A stretch of DNA of 64,000 nt from Mangrovibrevibacter kandeliae (GCF_024519155.1 NZ_JANIFJ010000007.1:87918-151917), one strand, 5' to 3'; counted from the first letter of the stretch, positions 1 through 8,583 are shown. Program-made: numbers and translations. The notes: generated from the sequence alone by a model not told the origin.

Positions 1-488
1 CGACTCCGCCGGCGCCGCCGACGATCAGGAGGGCGTTGGCCGCGTCCGGCACCCTGCGCTTCACGTCGAGCCGGTCGAACATCATCTCCCAGGCGGTCAG
101 CGACGTCAGCGGCAGCGCCGCAGCCGCCGCCATGTCGAGCGACTTCGGCTTGCGCCCGACGATCCGCTCGTCGACGAGGTGGAACTGTGCATTGGTGCCC
201 GACCGGTTGATGGTGCCCGCATAGAACACCTCGTCGCCGGGCTTGAAGTAGGTCGCGTCCGGCCCGACGGCGGCGACCACGCCGGCCGCATCGTAGCCGA
301 GCACCTTGACCTCGCCGGGCTCGGCGCCCTGGCGCTTGCGCACCTTGGTGTCGACGGGGTTCACCGAGACGGCCTGAACCTCGACCAGGATGTCGCGGCC
401 CTTCGGCTCGGGCCTCGGCAACTCGACATCGAGGAGGGCTTCGTCGTGATCGATCGGCAGGGACTCTCTGTAGGCGACGGCGCGCATG
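1..488 (-). CDS. Zinc-type alcohol dehydrogenase / quinone oxidoreductase family protein (5' part; cut by window edge)
   Basis: About 162 codons are visible, starting MRAVAYRESLPI and running off the left edge. This is roughly half of the ~336 aa usual for the family. It shows the GroES-like fold (VNPVDTKVRKR, GYDAAGVVAAVG, GDEVFYAG) and reaches the start of the nucleotide-binding domain (LLIVGGAGGV). Family members are cytoplasmic NAD(P)H-dependent oxidoreductases acting on quinones, enones or aldehydes; the substrate here is unknown. It is divergent from an HxlR regulator 100 bp away, an arrangement in which HxlR proteins commonly control the neighbouring reductase in response to electrophile or redox stress. 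That link is inference. Confidence 0.85.
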
Positions 489-540
489 GCGGCTTCTCCG
501 TGTTGCGTTCTGGGGCGGAGATGCGCCATGGACGCGATAC

Positions 541-584
541 GTGCAAGAATGCACATCAACCGCACATAGTATCGAAACGGATAC
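541..584. promoter_or_regulatory. Paired inverted repeats between the reductase gene and hxlR (candidate operators)
   Basis: Two inverted repeats lie in the 100-bp divergent gap. One is GTGCA-AGAA-TGCAC (541-554). The other is GTATC-gaaacg-GATAC (569-584), which ends 4 bp before the hxlR start codon. HxlR-type regulators bind short dyads as dimers, so autorepression and control of the reductase are plausible. No footprint evidence can be drawn from sequence alone. Confidence 0.45.
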
Positions 585-588
585 CACC

Positions 589-960
589 ATGGCCCGCGTC
601 CGCCACAAGCGCCTCGACTGTTCTCCCGGCTGCGCGGTCGAGGGCGTGCTGCAGCTGGTGGACGGCAAGTGGAAGGGGGTGATCCTCTACCATCTGCTGG
701 AACAGGACGTCCTGCGCTTCAACGCGTTCCGGCGGCTGATGCCGAACGTCACGGCGCGCATGCTGACCAACCAGCTGCGCGAGCTGGAGGCGGATGGGCT
801 GGTGACCCGTACGGTCTACGCGCAGGTGCCGCCGAAGGTGGAGTACGGCCTGTCGGAGCGCGGCCGCAGCCTCGAGCCGGTGATCACCGCGCTGAAGCGC
901 TGGGGCGACGCCCATCTGGAGCTGTCGCCGGGGGAGGACAGCCTCTCGGACGCGGCATGA
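589..960 (+). CDS. HxlR family winged-helix transcriptional regulator
   Basis: This 123-aa protein has the size and layout of HxlR regulators. An N-terminal cysteine near DCSPGC is followed by VDGKWKGVILYHLL, the recognition region MLTNQLRELEADGLVTRT, and the wing VPPKVEYGLSERG. The Cys pair around residues 8-12 could be redox sensing, as in YodB and QorR type members; this is inference. The ATG at 589 was preferred over an in-frame upstream codon because homologues begin near MARVRHKR and the upstream extension runs through the palindromes. It probably controls the divergent reductase. Confidence 0.88.
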   Translation: MARVRHKRLDCSPGCAVEGVLQLVDGKWKGVILYHLLEQDVLRFNAFRRLMPNVTARMLTNQLRELEADGLVTRTVYAQVPPKVEYGLSERGRSLEPVITALKRWGDAHLELSPGEDSLSDAA

Positions 961-1009
961 CCCTCGGCGGACGCCGCAACTGCGCGAGCCGGCGCGCCCG
1001 CCGCTCGTC

Positions 1010-1741
1010 TCAGGATGGCACGCCCTGCGGCACCAGCACCGGCTTCGGCACCTTGAGGCGGCGACGGGTGCTGGCGGCCGGGATGCCGCGATAGATCTGC
1101 TTGGTCGCCTCGACGATCACGACTCCGGAGAAGACCGGCCAGAGCGAGCGCCCGAGGCGCTCCATCGCCGGCGCGAGGCCGAGGAGCGAGCGGCGGCGGA
1201 ACGGCGGGAACAGGAGCGCGTCGGTCCAGGCGGTCGGGGTGAAGGTGGCGTCGCGCATCAGGCCGAGCAGCTGCCGCCTCGACCATGGACGACCGGAACC
1301 GAAGGGCGTGTGTTCGAACCGGGTCCAGACGCCGCGCCGGTTGGGCACCACGACCACCAGTCGGCCGCCCGGCGCCAGCACCCGCCAGGCCTCGAGGAGC
1401 ATGTCCTGCGGCTTCTCGGCGAACTCCAGCGCATGCACCATCAGGATGCGGTCGACCGATGAATCGCCGAGCGGCAGCTCGTCGTCCTGCACCAGCGCGG
1501 TCGCCGTCAGGCGCCCCGGGGGCCAGGCCAGTGCGCCCTGTGCCGCGGGCATCAGCGCCAGCGTGCGCTCGGCATCGGCGCCGAAGCGCTCGAGATAGGG
1601 CAGGGCATAGCCGAGGCCGACCAGCCGCTCCTCCGCCACCGGCCGCCACACCGGCGAGAGCGCCAGCGTCACCGCGCGCTGCGCGGCGATCCCCAGCGGC
1701 GAGGCATAGAACTCCCGCAGGTCGAGGATGTCGGCATTCAT
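1010..1741 (-). CDS. Class I SAM-dependent methyltransferase
   Basis: This 243-aa protein is of the Methyltransf_11 type. The N-terminal half carries the SAM fold, with ALVQDDELPLGDSSVDRILM acting as motif II/post-I and LLEAWRVLAPGGRLVVVVPN as motif III. The usual glycine-rich motif I is weak. The C-terminus is basic. It is divergent from gloB, a neighbour pair often kept in Rhizobiales, but the substrate is unknown. Confidence 0.85.
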   Translation of the reverse strand: MNADILDLREFYASPLGIAAQRAVTLALSPVWRPVAEERLVGLGYALPYLERFGADAERTLALMPAAQGALAWPPGRLTATALVQDDELPLGDSSVDRILMVHALEFAEKPQDMLLEAWRVLAPGGRLVVVVPNRRGVWTRFEHTPFGSGRPWSRRQLLGLMRDATFTPTAWTDALLFPPFRRRSLLGLAPAMERLGRSLWPVFSGVVIVEATKQIYRGIPAASTRRRLKVPKPVLVPQGVPS

Positions 1742-2012
1742 CGTCGAAATGGCGAGGCTCCCCGGGCGGTCCTTCGGACGCCGACCCTATAGCGTGCTTT
1801 GCCGGCGATCATAAGCGGGAGGATTGACCAGGGCTGGACCGGCGCGCACGCCGATGGCGCCTTGCACGCTCCGCGAGCGATGGGCCGACCGCAGCCCCGC
1901 CACGACCTTGGCCGGCGCCGCGATCTCGAACCGGCTGCCCACCGGCAGATGGGTTCGATATTTGCCTTAAATACTCTAGATGCGGCTGCAACGGTCGAAG
2001 GAGCTGTCCACC

Positions 2013-2783
2013 ATGTCCAGCATCGAGATCCACCAGTTCACGTGCCGTAAGGACAATTTCGGCGTCCTCGTGCACGACCGGGAGCACGGCACCACCCTGT
2101 CGATCGACGCGCCGGAGGAGGCGCCGATCCTTTCGGCGCTGCAGGAGAAGGGGTGGGGGCTCGACTACATCCTGACGACCCACCATCACGGCGATCACGT
2201 GGAGGCCAACGAAGCCCTGAAGGCGCGCTTCGGCGCCGAGATCATCGGACCGGGCCGCGAGCAGGACCGGATCCCGGGCCTCGACCGGCCCGTCGTCGGC
2301 GACGAGCATCTGATCCTGGGGGAGGTGCTGGTCGAGACGATCGACACGCCCGGCCACACTATCGGAGAGATTTCCTATCATATGCCGCTGGCCCAGGCGG
2401 TGTTCACTGCCGACGCCCTGTTCTCGCTCGGCTGCGGCCGCCTCTTCGAGGGGACGCCGCAGATGCTGTGGGACTCGCTCAAGCGGTTGCGCGAGCTGCC
2501 GGACGAGACCATGCTCTATTGCGGCCACGAGTACACCGCGACCAACGCGCGCTGCGCGCTGACCATCGACCCGGACAACCTGCTCCTGCGCGAGCGGGCG
2601 ACCGAGGTCGAGCACCTGCGCGCCGCCGGCAAGCCGACGCTGCCGGTGCGGCTTGGGCAGGAGAAGAAGACGAACCCGTTCCTGCGTGCGGACGATCCTG
2701 ACATCGCCAAGGCCATGGGGATGGAGGGGGCCGATCCGGTCGAGGTCTTCGCTGCCATGCGCAAGCGGCGCGACTCGTTTTGA
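2013..2783 (+). CDS. gloB: Hydroxyacylglutathione hydrolase (glyoxalase II)
   Basis: The enzyme hydrolyses S-D-lactoylglutathione to D-lactate and glutathione, the second step of methylglyoxal detoxification, in the cytoplasm. The 256-aa product matches the normal length. The binuclear metal site is complete: THHHGDH at residues 56-62, His115 in DTPGHTIG, Asp134 in FTADALF and His172 in YCGHEYT. The C-terminal glutathione-binding stretch EKKTNPFLR is present. The ATG at 2013 was chosen over an upstream in-frame ATG because homologues start close to this point. The stop overlaps the TTG start of the cupin gene, indicating translational coupling. Confidence 0.95.
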   Translation: MSSIEIHQFTCRKDNFGVLVHDREHGTTLSIDAPEEAPILSALQEKGWGLDYILTTHHHGDHVEANEALKARFGAEIIGPGREQDRIPGLDRPVVGDEHLILGEVLVETIDTPGHTIGEISYHMPLAQAVFTADALFSLGCGRLFEGTPQMLWDSLKRLRELPDETMLYCGHEYTATNARCALTIDPDNLLLRERATEVEHLRAAGKPTLPVRLGQEKKTNPFLRADDPDIAKAMGMEGADPVEVFAAMRKRRDSF

Positions 2784-3235
2784 TCCCGAGAAGCGCCCTT
2801 GCCGTCATCGAGCGGCTGCAACTGCAGGCCCATCCGGAAGGCGGCTGGTACCGCGAAACGTTCCGCGACGCGGCGACCGAGGCGAGCGGCCGGGCACGGT
2901 CAACGGCGATCTACTACCTGCTGGAGGCCGGCGCGACATCCGAATGGCATCGGGTCACGGACGCGGTCGAGGTCTGGCACTGGTATGGCGGCGCGCCGCT
3001 GATGCTGACCGTCTCGCCGAACGGCCACGACGCGACGGCGCGGCGGCTCGGCCCGAACGTCCTGATGGGCGAGCTGCCGCAGATCGTGGTGCCGGCGAAC
3101 CACTGGCAGACCGCGACGAGCCTCGGCGAGTACACGCTCGTCGGCTGCACCGTCGCGCCGGGCTTCGTGTTCGAGAGCTTCGAGATGGCGCCGCCCGACT
3201 GGCGCCCGTCGCCGCGTCCGCCGCGCAGTGGTTGA
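2780..3235 (+). CDS. Cupin domain protein of the DUF985 (cupin_5) family
   Basis: This 151-aa single-domain cupin carries the family hallmarks HPEGGWYRETFR (about residues 18-29), AIYYLLEAG, EWHRVTDAVEVWHWY and the C-terminal GCTVAPGFVFESFEM. Proteins of this family are small cytoplasmic beta-barrels related to sugar isomerases; no reaction is firmly assigned. The only sensible start is TTG at 2780, which overlaps the gloB TGA as TTGA, so it is probably translated by coupling with gloB. Confidence 0.88.
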   Translation: MIPRSALAVIERLQLQAHPEGGWYRETFRDAATEASGRARSTAIYYLLEAGATSEWHRVTDAVEVWHWYGGAPLMLTVSPNGHDATARRLGPNVLMGELPQIVVPANHWQTATSLGEYTLVGCTVAPGFVFESFEMAPPDWRPSPRPPRSG

Positions 3236-3386
3236 GCGGCTCGAACAGGTCGACTTGCGGACGATGGCTTAATCGTTCGTTCGCCAACATTCTACTTAGC
3301 GATGATCTCACGTCTCGATGGAGGAACATCCCGCTCCGGCTCGATTTGACTTCTGCATCGGAAGTAGATCGGCAGGAGATTTTAGC

Positions 3387-4100
3387 ATGCTGCATGTTCA
3401 CTCGAAATGTATGCCGCTGTTGCTCTCGGTGGCCCTCTCGATCGGTGTCTCGTCTGCTGCGGTGGCGCAGGCGGGTGTCGGTGCCGGAGCCTCCGCCGGT
3501 GACGGCGTATCGGCCGGCGCTGGAGTCGGTCTCGGCGGAGGCGATGGCGTCGAGGCCGGCGTCGGCGCTTCGCTCGGCGGCGGGAGCGGCATTGGCGTCG
3601 GGGCGGGCGGATCACTCGGTGGCTCCAGCGCCGCGAATGCCGGCGCGGGCGCCTCGGCCGGCGGCGGCTCGGGCGTTGGCGCCGGAGCCGGAGCCTCGCT
3701 CGGCGGTGGAAGCGGGGCGGACGCGGGCGCGACGGCATCGCTCGGCGGCGCGGATGGAGCGAGCGCCGGGCTCGGTGCGTCCGCCGGAGGCCGCCGTGGC
3801 ATCGGCGCCAATGCCGCTGCCTCGCTCGGGGGTGCCGGTGGCACGACCGCCGGCGTCGACGCCGCCCTCGGAGACGCGAACGGCATCGCGGGCGCGACGC
3901 GGAACGGCATCAACCGCGCGGCGCCGAACACGGCGGTCGGAGTGGTCAGCCCCAACGCGACGGCGAGCTTTGCCGCGTACGAGTCGATGAGCGCGCCGGA
4001 GCGGCGCAAGCTGCAGATCCGGTGCAAGAGCGTGACGAACAACGCCGCCACCTATGACAGCGCCCTCGTCGAGCTCTGCCGGATGGTCGCCAGCCGCTGA
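3387..4100 (+). CDS. Exported Gly/Ala/Ser-rich repeat protein of unknown function
   Basis: This 237-aa protein starts with a signal peptide (MPLLLSVALSIGVSSAAVAQA, cleavage probable after AVAQ). It continues with about ten imperfect 16-18 residue repeats built on GAGASLGGGSG, then a nonrepetitive charged tail (SMSAPERRKLQIRCKSV...ELCRMVASR) with two cysteines that could form a disulfide. The ATG at 3387 is supported by an AGGAGA ribosome binding site at 3374-3379; the upstream in-frame ATG lacks one. The repeat region suggests an extended surface or matrix polypeptide. No enzymatic motif was seen. Identity with a named family was not recognised. Confidence 0.75.
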   Translation: MLHVHSKCMPLLLSVALSIGVSSAAVAQAGVGAGASAGDGVSAGAGVGLGGGDGVEAGVGASLGGGSGIGVGAGGSLGGSSAANAGAGASAGGGSGVGAGAGASLGGGSGADAGATASLGGADGASAGLGASAGGRRGIGANAAASLGGAGGTTAGVDAALGDANGIAGATRNGINRAAPNTAVGVVSPNATASFAAYESMSAPERRKLQIRCKSVTNNAATYDSALVELCRMVASR

Positions 4101-4250
4101 TCGGCAGCGGCGCGAGGTCGGGCCTCGCCGCCTCCCTCACACCGGTCCCCGGGCGCCGGCCGACGCCGACGCCCAGCCCCTGGCGCCCCGATCGCGCCCG
4201 CCCGGAAAAGCTTCGGTCCCCCGTCGCCCTCCGCGTTGCATCCTGCTATG

Positions 4251-4267
4251 TGTTGACTGAGACAACA
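4251..4267. promoter_or_regulatory. Inverted repeat upstream of the MarR-GNAT gene (candidate MarR operator)
   Basis: TGTTG-actgaga-CAACA is an interrupted dyad typical of MarR-family sites. It sits 14 bp before the start codon of a gene whose product has a MarR DNA-binding half. Autoregulation is the simplest reading. Confidence 0.45.
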
Positions 4268-4281
4268 TAAGGGATGTGGCG

Positions 4282-5190
4282 ATGTCGCTGGTTGACGAAG
4301 TCCGCAGCTTCAACCGCTTCTACACCCGTGCGATCGGGCTTCTGGAGCGCCACCTTCCGGCGAGCGACCTGTCGCTGCCGGAGGCCCGCGTCATCTACGA
4401 GATCGCCCAGCGTCGGTGCACCGCCGCGGAGATCGGCCGCCTGCTCGACATGGACAAGGCGCATCTCAGCCGCATCGTCGGCCGCCTGCGCGCGCGCGGA
4501 CTGGTGGCGAGCAAGGTCAGCCCCGAGCATGGCCGGCACCTCCTGCTTTCGCTCACGCCAACGGGGACGGCCGCGTTCGCCGCGATGGAGGATGGCACCC
4601 GGGAGGCGATCGCGGCGCTGCTGCGCGATGTCGACGCGGGCTCGCGCCAGCGTCTCGGCGCCGCCCTGCGCGACATCCGCGCCGCCTTCGGCGAGGCGGG
4701 GAACAGCGCTCCGCCGGTGCTCCGGCCGCTCGGCGTCGGCGACGTCGGCTGGATCATCCACCGCCAGGCCCGGCTCTACCACGAGGACTACGGCTGGGAC
4801 TGGACCTATGAGGCGCTGGTTGCGCGCATCCTTGCCGATTACGTCGCGGGGTTCGATCCGGCACGCGAGGACGGCTGGATCGCCGAACGCGACGGGCGCA
4901 TCCTCGGCTCGGTCTTCCTGATGAAGAGCGAGGAGCCGCAGACCGGCAGGCTCCGGCTGCTCTATGTCGAGCCCGAGGCGCGCGGCCTCGGCCTCGGGCA
5001 CCGGCTGGTCGAGACCTGCATCGACCGGGCGCGGGCGCTCGGCTATCGCCGGCTGACGCTGTGGACCAACGACATCCTCCTCGCCGCGCGCCGGATCTAC
5101 CAGGCCAAAGGCTTCAGGCTCGTCGACGAGGCGCCGCACCACTCCTTCGGCCACGACCTCGTCGGGCAGACCTGGATCCTCGACCTCTGA
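4282..5190 (+). CDS. MarR-family regulator fused to a GNAT acetyltransferase domain
   Basis: This 302-aa protein has two domains. Residues ~1-145 are a MarR winged helix (LPEARVIYEIAQ, IGRLLDMDKAHLSRIVGRL, wing SPEHGRHLLLSLTPTG). Residues ~150-302 are a GNAT fold with the acetyl-CoA loop EARGLGLGHRLVETC and a C-terminal IYQAKGFRLVDEAPHH. Such fusions are known in Proteobacteria and are thought to acetylate small molecules or proteins while binding DNA. The acetyl acceptor here is unknown. The ATG at 4282 has AAGGGA seven bases upstream; GTG at 4276 is the alternative. Confidence 0.88.
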   Translation: MSLVDEVRSFNRFYTRAIGLLERHLPASDLSLPEARVIYEIAQRRCTAAEIGRLLDMDKAHLSRIVGRLRARGLVASKVSPEHGRHLLLSLTPTGTAAFAAMEDGTREAIAALLRDVDAGSRQRLGAALRDIRAAFGEAGNSAPPVLRPLGVGDVGWIIHRQARLYHEDYGWDWTYEALVARILADYVAGFDPAREDGWIAERDGRILGSVFLMKSEEPQTGRLRLLYVEPEARGLGLGHRLVETCIDRARALGYRRLTLWTNDILLAARRIYQAKGFRLVDEAPHHSFGHDLVGQTWILDL

Positions 5191-5279
5191 CGGCGGCGCC
5201 CGGCAGCCTCGCACGCGCGCCCGAGATGCGCCGTCCGGGATGAGCCTCCGGGACGGCTGGCGCCCTGACTGTAGCGCCG

Positions 5280-6107
5280 TCAGCCGGGTTCGAGGCGGCC
5301 GGACAGCATGGCTGCGACGATCGCCTCCGGTGCATCTTCCTGAACGAGGTGGCCGGCGTCCGGCACCCGGATCAAGGGCCGGCGGGAGAGCCGCGCGGCC
5401 AGTCGCTCGCCCTGCGCGATCGGGATCCAGCCGTCCTCTTCGCCCCAGAGGATCGTGACCGGGCAGGCCAGCGGCGCATAGTGCGGCTCGATCTCGTCCG
5501 TGAAGCGCTGATCCATCTGGGCGATCTGCCGGTAGAAGGCGGCCTGTCCCACCGCGCTCTCCCACGGCGCGCAATGGACCGCCAGCGCCTCCGCGGTCAG
5601 CGGCCGATGCGCCGCGCCTTGCAGATAGGCTCGCAGCAGCGCCTGGTGGGCATAGGGTGGGAGTCCGGAGAAGGCCGCCTCGTGCGTGCGAACATGCTGG
5701 ACGAAGGGCGAGCCCCAGGGCGCGAGGGCTACGGCGTCGAACAGCGTCAACCTGCTGTAGCGCAGCCCGTCGAGGAACCAGCCGCGCAGCGCCGTCCCAC
5801 CGCCGAAGTCGTGGCAGAGGATCTCGGGGAAGGTGAGGTTCCAGTGCGCCAGAAGCGAGGCGAGAACGCGGTTCTGAACGCCGAGCGAAACGTCCTGGCC
5901 GCCTCGCATCTCCGACTGCCCGTAGCCGAGGAGGTCGAAGTAGTAGACCGTCCAGTGCGGCGCCAGGAGGGGGGCGATCCTCCGCCAAATCTGGGAGGAG
6001 AACGGCGTGCCGTGGATCAGCACCAGGGGCGGCCCTTCGCCGATCGTGCCCCAGGCGATGCGCTGGCCGTCGAAGAGGTGGGTGCGATCGAGCGTCAGCA
6101 TCGGCAT
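5280..6107 (-). CDS. Alpha/beta hydrolase with an aspartate nucleophile (haloalkane-dehalogenase-like)
   Basis: This 275-aa alpha/beta hydrolase has an oxyanion segment HGTPFSSQIWRR (from residue 32), a nucleophile elbow CHDFGGG with Asp100 in place of the common Ser, an acidic partner near WGEEDGWIP, and His253 in DAGHLVQED. An Asp nucleophile is the mark of haloalkane and haloacid dehalogenases and some epoxide hydrolases. The Trp that usually follows the Asp in haloalkane dehalogenases is Phe here, and the N-terminal Asn is Thr, so dehalogenase activity is uncertain. It is convergent with the MarR-GNAT gene. Confidence 0.85.
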   Translation of the reverse strand: MPMLTLDRTHLFDGQRIAWGTIGEGPPLVLIHGTPFSSQIWRRIAPLLAPHWTVYYFDLLGYGQSEMRGGQDVSLGVQNRVLASLLAHWNLTFPEILCHDFGGGTALRGWFLDGLRYSRLTLFDAVALAPWGSPFVQHVRTHEAAFSGLPPYAHQALLRAYLQGAAHRPLTAEALAVHCAPWESAVGQAAFYRQIAQMDQRFTDEIEPHYAPLACPVTILWGEEDGWIPIAQGERLAARLSRRPLIRVPDAGHLVQEDAPEAIVAAMLSGRLEPG

Positions 6108-6171
6108 CCTTTCGCGCTCTCGGACCGGAGCGCCAGAGTAGCGGGAGGAGCGCCGACCGCAATGGTTCGGT

Positions 6172-7053
6172 TCAGGCCTTGGCAGGGCGGCGTGACGCGA
6201 GCTTGCGGAAGACCGGCTGAGCGGCGAGCGCGGCGCCGGTCGTGATCAGGGCGGCTGCCGCCAGGATGCCTCCGGTGAGGCGGGCCTCGCCGGCAAGGCA
6301 CAGCACCAGCGTCGAGAGCAGCGGCGCGGCATAGCTCGACGCGCCGATCAGCTGGATGTCGCCGTGCTTCACGCCGTGGTCCCAGACGTAGAAGGCCGCA
6401 CCGACAGGCAGCAGGCCGAGGCCGAGGATCGCCAGCCACTGGCCCACATCACTTGGCCAGACGGTCGGCTCGAAGACGAGATGGGCGAGCAGCGAGAGCA
6501 GTGCCGTCGCGAGGCAGAAGCCGGCGACCGTCTCGCTCGGCACCGCGGCGAGCCGGCGCGACAGCAGCGAGTACGCGGACCAGAACAGCGCACAGCCGAG
6601 GGCGAGCAGATAGCCGGTGGCATGGGCGGGCGAGAAGTCGATCGTGCCGCGCCCGCCGATGATCAGCGCGGCGCCCGACAGGCCGAGGAGGGCGCCGAGC
6701 CCATGGAACCAGCGCAGCCGCTCGCCCGGCAGCATGGCCGAGCCGAGCACGATGAGGAGCGGCCAGAGATAGGCGATCAGGCTGGCTTCCGCCGCGGGGG
6801 CGTGGCGGAGAGCGGCGAAGTAGAGCGCGTGATAGCCGAACAGGCCGACGACGCCGGTGAGCCAGACCCGCGGTGGCTGGCGGAAGACGCCGAGCGGTGT
6901 GCGCCGCGCGATCAGCCAGGCAAGGCCGACGAGGCTGCCGATCGCGAAGGTCATGGCGTTCATCTGGAACGGCGGCACCTGGCCGCTGCGCGCCGTGAAC
7001 AGGGCGAGCAGCGCCCACATCAGCACCGCCGAGAAGCCGAAGAGCGTCGCCAT
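6172..7053 (-). CDS. DMT superfamily (EamA) transporter, probable amino acid or metabolite exporter
   Basis: This 293-aa protein has about ten hydrophobic segments arranged as two EamA repeats (first ending near GALLGLSGAALIIGG, second starting at HATGYLLALGCALFW). It resembles the YddG aromatic amino acid exporter group, but substrate prediction within DMT is unreliable. The ATG at 7053 begins MATLFGFSAVLMWALLALF, directly the first membrane helix; upstream in-frame codons give a basic low-complexity stretch and were dropped. The basic C-terminus (RKLASRRP) would be cytoplasmic. Confidence 0.88.
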   Translation of the reverse strand: MATLFGFSAVLMWALLALFTARSGQVPPFQMNAMTFAIGSLVGLAWLIARRTPLGVFRQPPRVWLTGVVGLFGYHALYFAALRHAPAAEASLIAYLWPLLIVLGSAMLPGERLRWFHGLGALLGLSGAALIIGGRGTIDFSPAHATGYLLALGCALFWSAYSLLSRRLAAVPSETVAGFCLATALLSLLAHLVFEPTVWPSDVGQWLAILGLGLLPVGAAFYVWDHGVKHGDIQLIGASSYAAPLLSTLVLCLAGEARLTGGILAAAALITTGAALAAQPVFRKLASRRPAKA

Positions 7054-7231
7054 GCAGAAACTCCGCCAGAGGTCACCGGTCCGGCCGCGGACCGACCACA
7101 CCCTCTGCCTTGCCGGGCGCCTCCCCACAAGGGCAGGCACAGCAGGCGGGGGGAGTGCCGGCGGAGGGGGTGAGGCGGCTTGTCGCCGGCCGCGTTGTGC
7201 CGGCGCACGCCTCTCCGCACGGCGAGGCGTC

Positions 7232-8011
7232 CTATCCCTTGGCGAACTGCGTCGCGGTGAAGGTGAGCGGGCCGATCTGCGTCGGGATGACGGCATGCAC
7301 CGGCGCGTAGATGTCGGTGTCGGCGATCGGTGCGAACCAGAGCTGGATGGTCTGCCGGGTGATGAACTTCACGCCCTTGGAGGATGGCCGGAAGCCGCTG
7401 ACGAGATCGACCCTGACGTCGCAGACGAAGGCGTCGCCCTTGAAGCCGTTGGTCGAGAACGGCTTGCGGCCGGCGGGCGAGAGCTTCAGGTCCATGCGCG
7501 ACCAGCCATCGTAGAAGGGGAGGGACCGGTCGCACAGCGAGGCCGGGTCCTTGCCGGCCCGCAGCATCAGCCCGCTCAGCGGGTCGACCACCCGCTTCAG
7601 CTGTTCCGGCGTGACGGGCACGAAGTCCTTCTTCGGTGCCGGACGGTCGGGTGCGACGCTGCGGGAGGCGACGGCGCCGCCCTTCAGCGCCACGTCGCTC
7701 GACCAGTTCTTGCGGTCGCTGCGATAGGCGAGGGAGTAGCGGTCGGCCGTCAGCCGGTCGGGACCGATCGTGCCGGACACCGAGCTCTTGCCCTTGATGG
7801 TCGAAAAGATGTCGGCGAGACCCGACGAGGCGAGCGTGCCGTCGACCGAGTAGCTGCGCGTGTCGAGCGTCGTCTCGAAGGAGGCCTTGGCGACCGGCAG
7901 GCCGATCAGCGAGACGTTGTAGCTCGTGTGATAGACGCGCGGCTCGGCGTGGAGCGGACCGGCGAGAGCAAAGGCGGCGAGAAGACTGACGAGAATCGGC
8001 AGGCGCGGCAT
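7232..8011 (-). CDS. DUF3108 domain-containing exported protein
   Basis: This 259-aa protein has a signal peptide (MPRLPILVSLLAAFALAGPLHA) and a periplasmic domain matching DUF3108. Visible features are YNVSLIGLPVAKASFETTL, a two-cysteine region (LCDRSLPFYDG and VCDVRVDLVSGF) and a beta-rich C-terminus. Function is unknown. The gene lies back to back with rpmB, a pairing common in Rhizobiales. Confidence 0.82.
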   Translation of the reverse strand: MPRLPILVSLLAAFALAGPLHAEPRVYHTSYNVSLIGLPVAKASFETTLDTRSYSVDGTLASSGLADIFSTIKGKSSVSGTIGPDRLTADRYSLAYRSDRKNWSSDVALKGGAVASRSVAPDRPAPKKDFVPVTPEQLKRVVDPLSGLMLRAGKDPASLCDRSLPFYDGWSRMDLKLSPAGRKPFSTNGFKGDAFVCDVRVDLVSGFRPSSKGVKFITRQTIQLWFAPIADTDIYAPVHAVIPTQIGPLTFTATQFAKG

Positions 8012-8142
8012 GCGGGTGGGGGCTCCGGAGAACGGCAGACTGCGATATAGGTGGTGCCAATGCGGCCGAATTGGAGCGAGGCCGCCCCGCCGGCCGGCGC
8101 CGATCCTTCGCCGCTTCGCCGGCAGCGCACCGCGCGCGCTTC

Positions 8143-8171
8143 TTGACGGGCGCGAGCGTGACGATTATAGC
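8143..8171 (+). promoter_or_regulatory. Sigma-70 type promoter of rpmB
   Basis: TTGACG (8143-8148) and TATAGC (8166-8171) are separated by exactly 17 bp. This is close to the housekeeping consensus and lies ~95 bp upstream of the rpmB start. Transcription would begin near 8178. Confidence 0.7.
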
Positions 8172-8266
8172 AGCCCGGATTTTCCGATCATGTCTCGTGG
8201 AGATGATCGCGCCACTTTCGTGGCGGCGCCACCCCGAGGCTTTGGCAGTTCTGAAAGGTTAGACCC

Positions 8267-8575
8267 ATGCCGCGCGCTTGCGAACTGACGGGCAAGGCCG
8301 TCATGTCCGGCAACAATGTGAGCCACGCGAACAACAAGACGCGTCGCCGCTTCCTGCCGAATCTCGTCCAGGTCACGCTCCTCTCGGATGCGCTCGGCCA
8401 GAAGGTGCGCCTGCGCATCAGCGCCGCGGCGCTGCGCTCGGTCGAGCACCGCGGCGGCCTCGACGCCTTCCTCGTCAAGGCCGACGAGAAGGAGCTGTCG
8501 CAGCGTGCCCGTCTCCTGAAGCGCCAGATCGCCAAGAAGGTCGCCGGCGCGACCGAGGCGACCGCCGCCGCCTGA
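8267..8575 (+). CDS. rpmB: 50S ribosomal protein L28
   Basis: This is a structural protein of the large ribosomal subunit. The 102-aa product begins with the conserved [10 protein letters not shown] and continues with the L28 core ([18 protein letters not shown], then [14 protein letters not shown]). The Ala/Thr-rich extension at the C-terminus is usual in alphaproteobacteria, whose L28 is ~95-102 aa. It is transcribed alone from the promoter at 8143-8171 and is followed by a hairpin terminator. Confidence 0.97.
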   Translation: MPRACELTGKAVMSGNNVSHANNKTRRRFLPNLVQVTLLSDALGQKVRLRISAAALRSVEHRGGLDAFLVKADEKELSQRARLLKRQIAKKVAGATEATAAA

Positions 8576-8583
8576 TCTCCGTT

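Noticed and set aside
1742..2012. Possible small genes between the methyltransferase and gloB
   Set aside because: The only open frames here lack a ribosome binding site and overlap the start of gloB; nothing looks coding.
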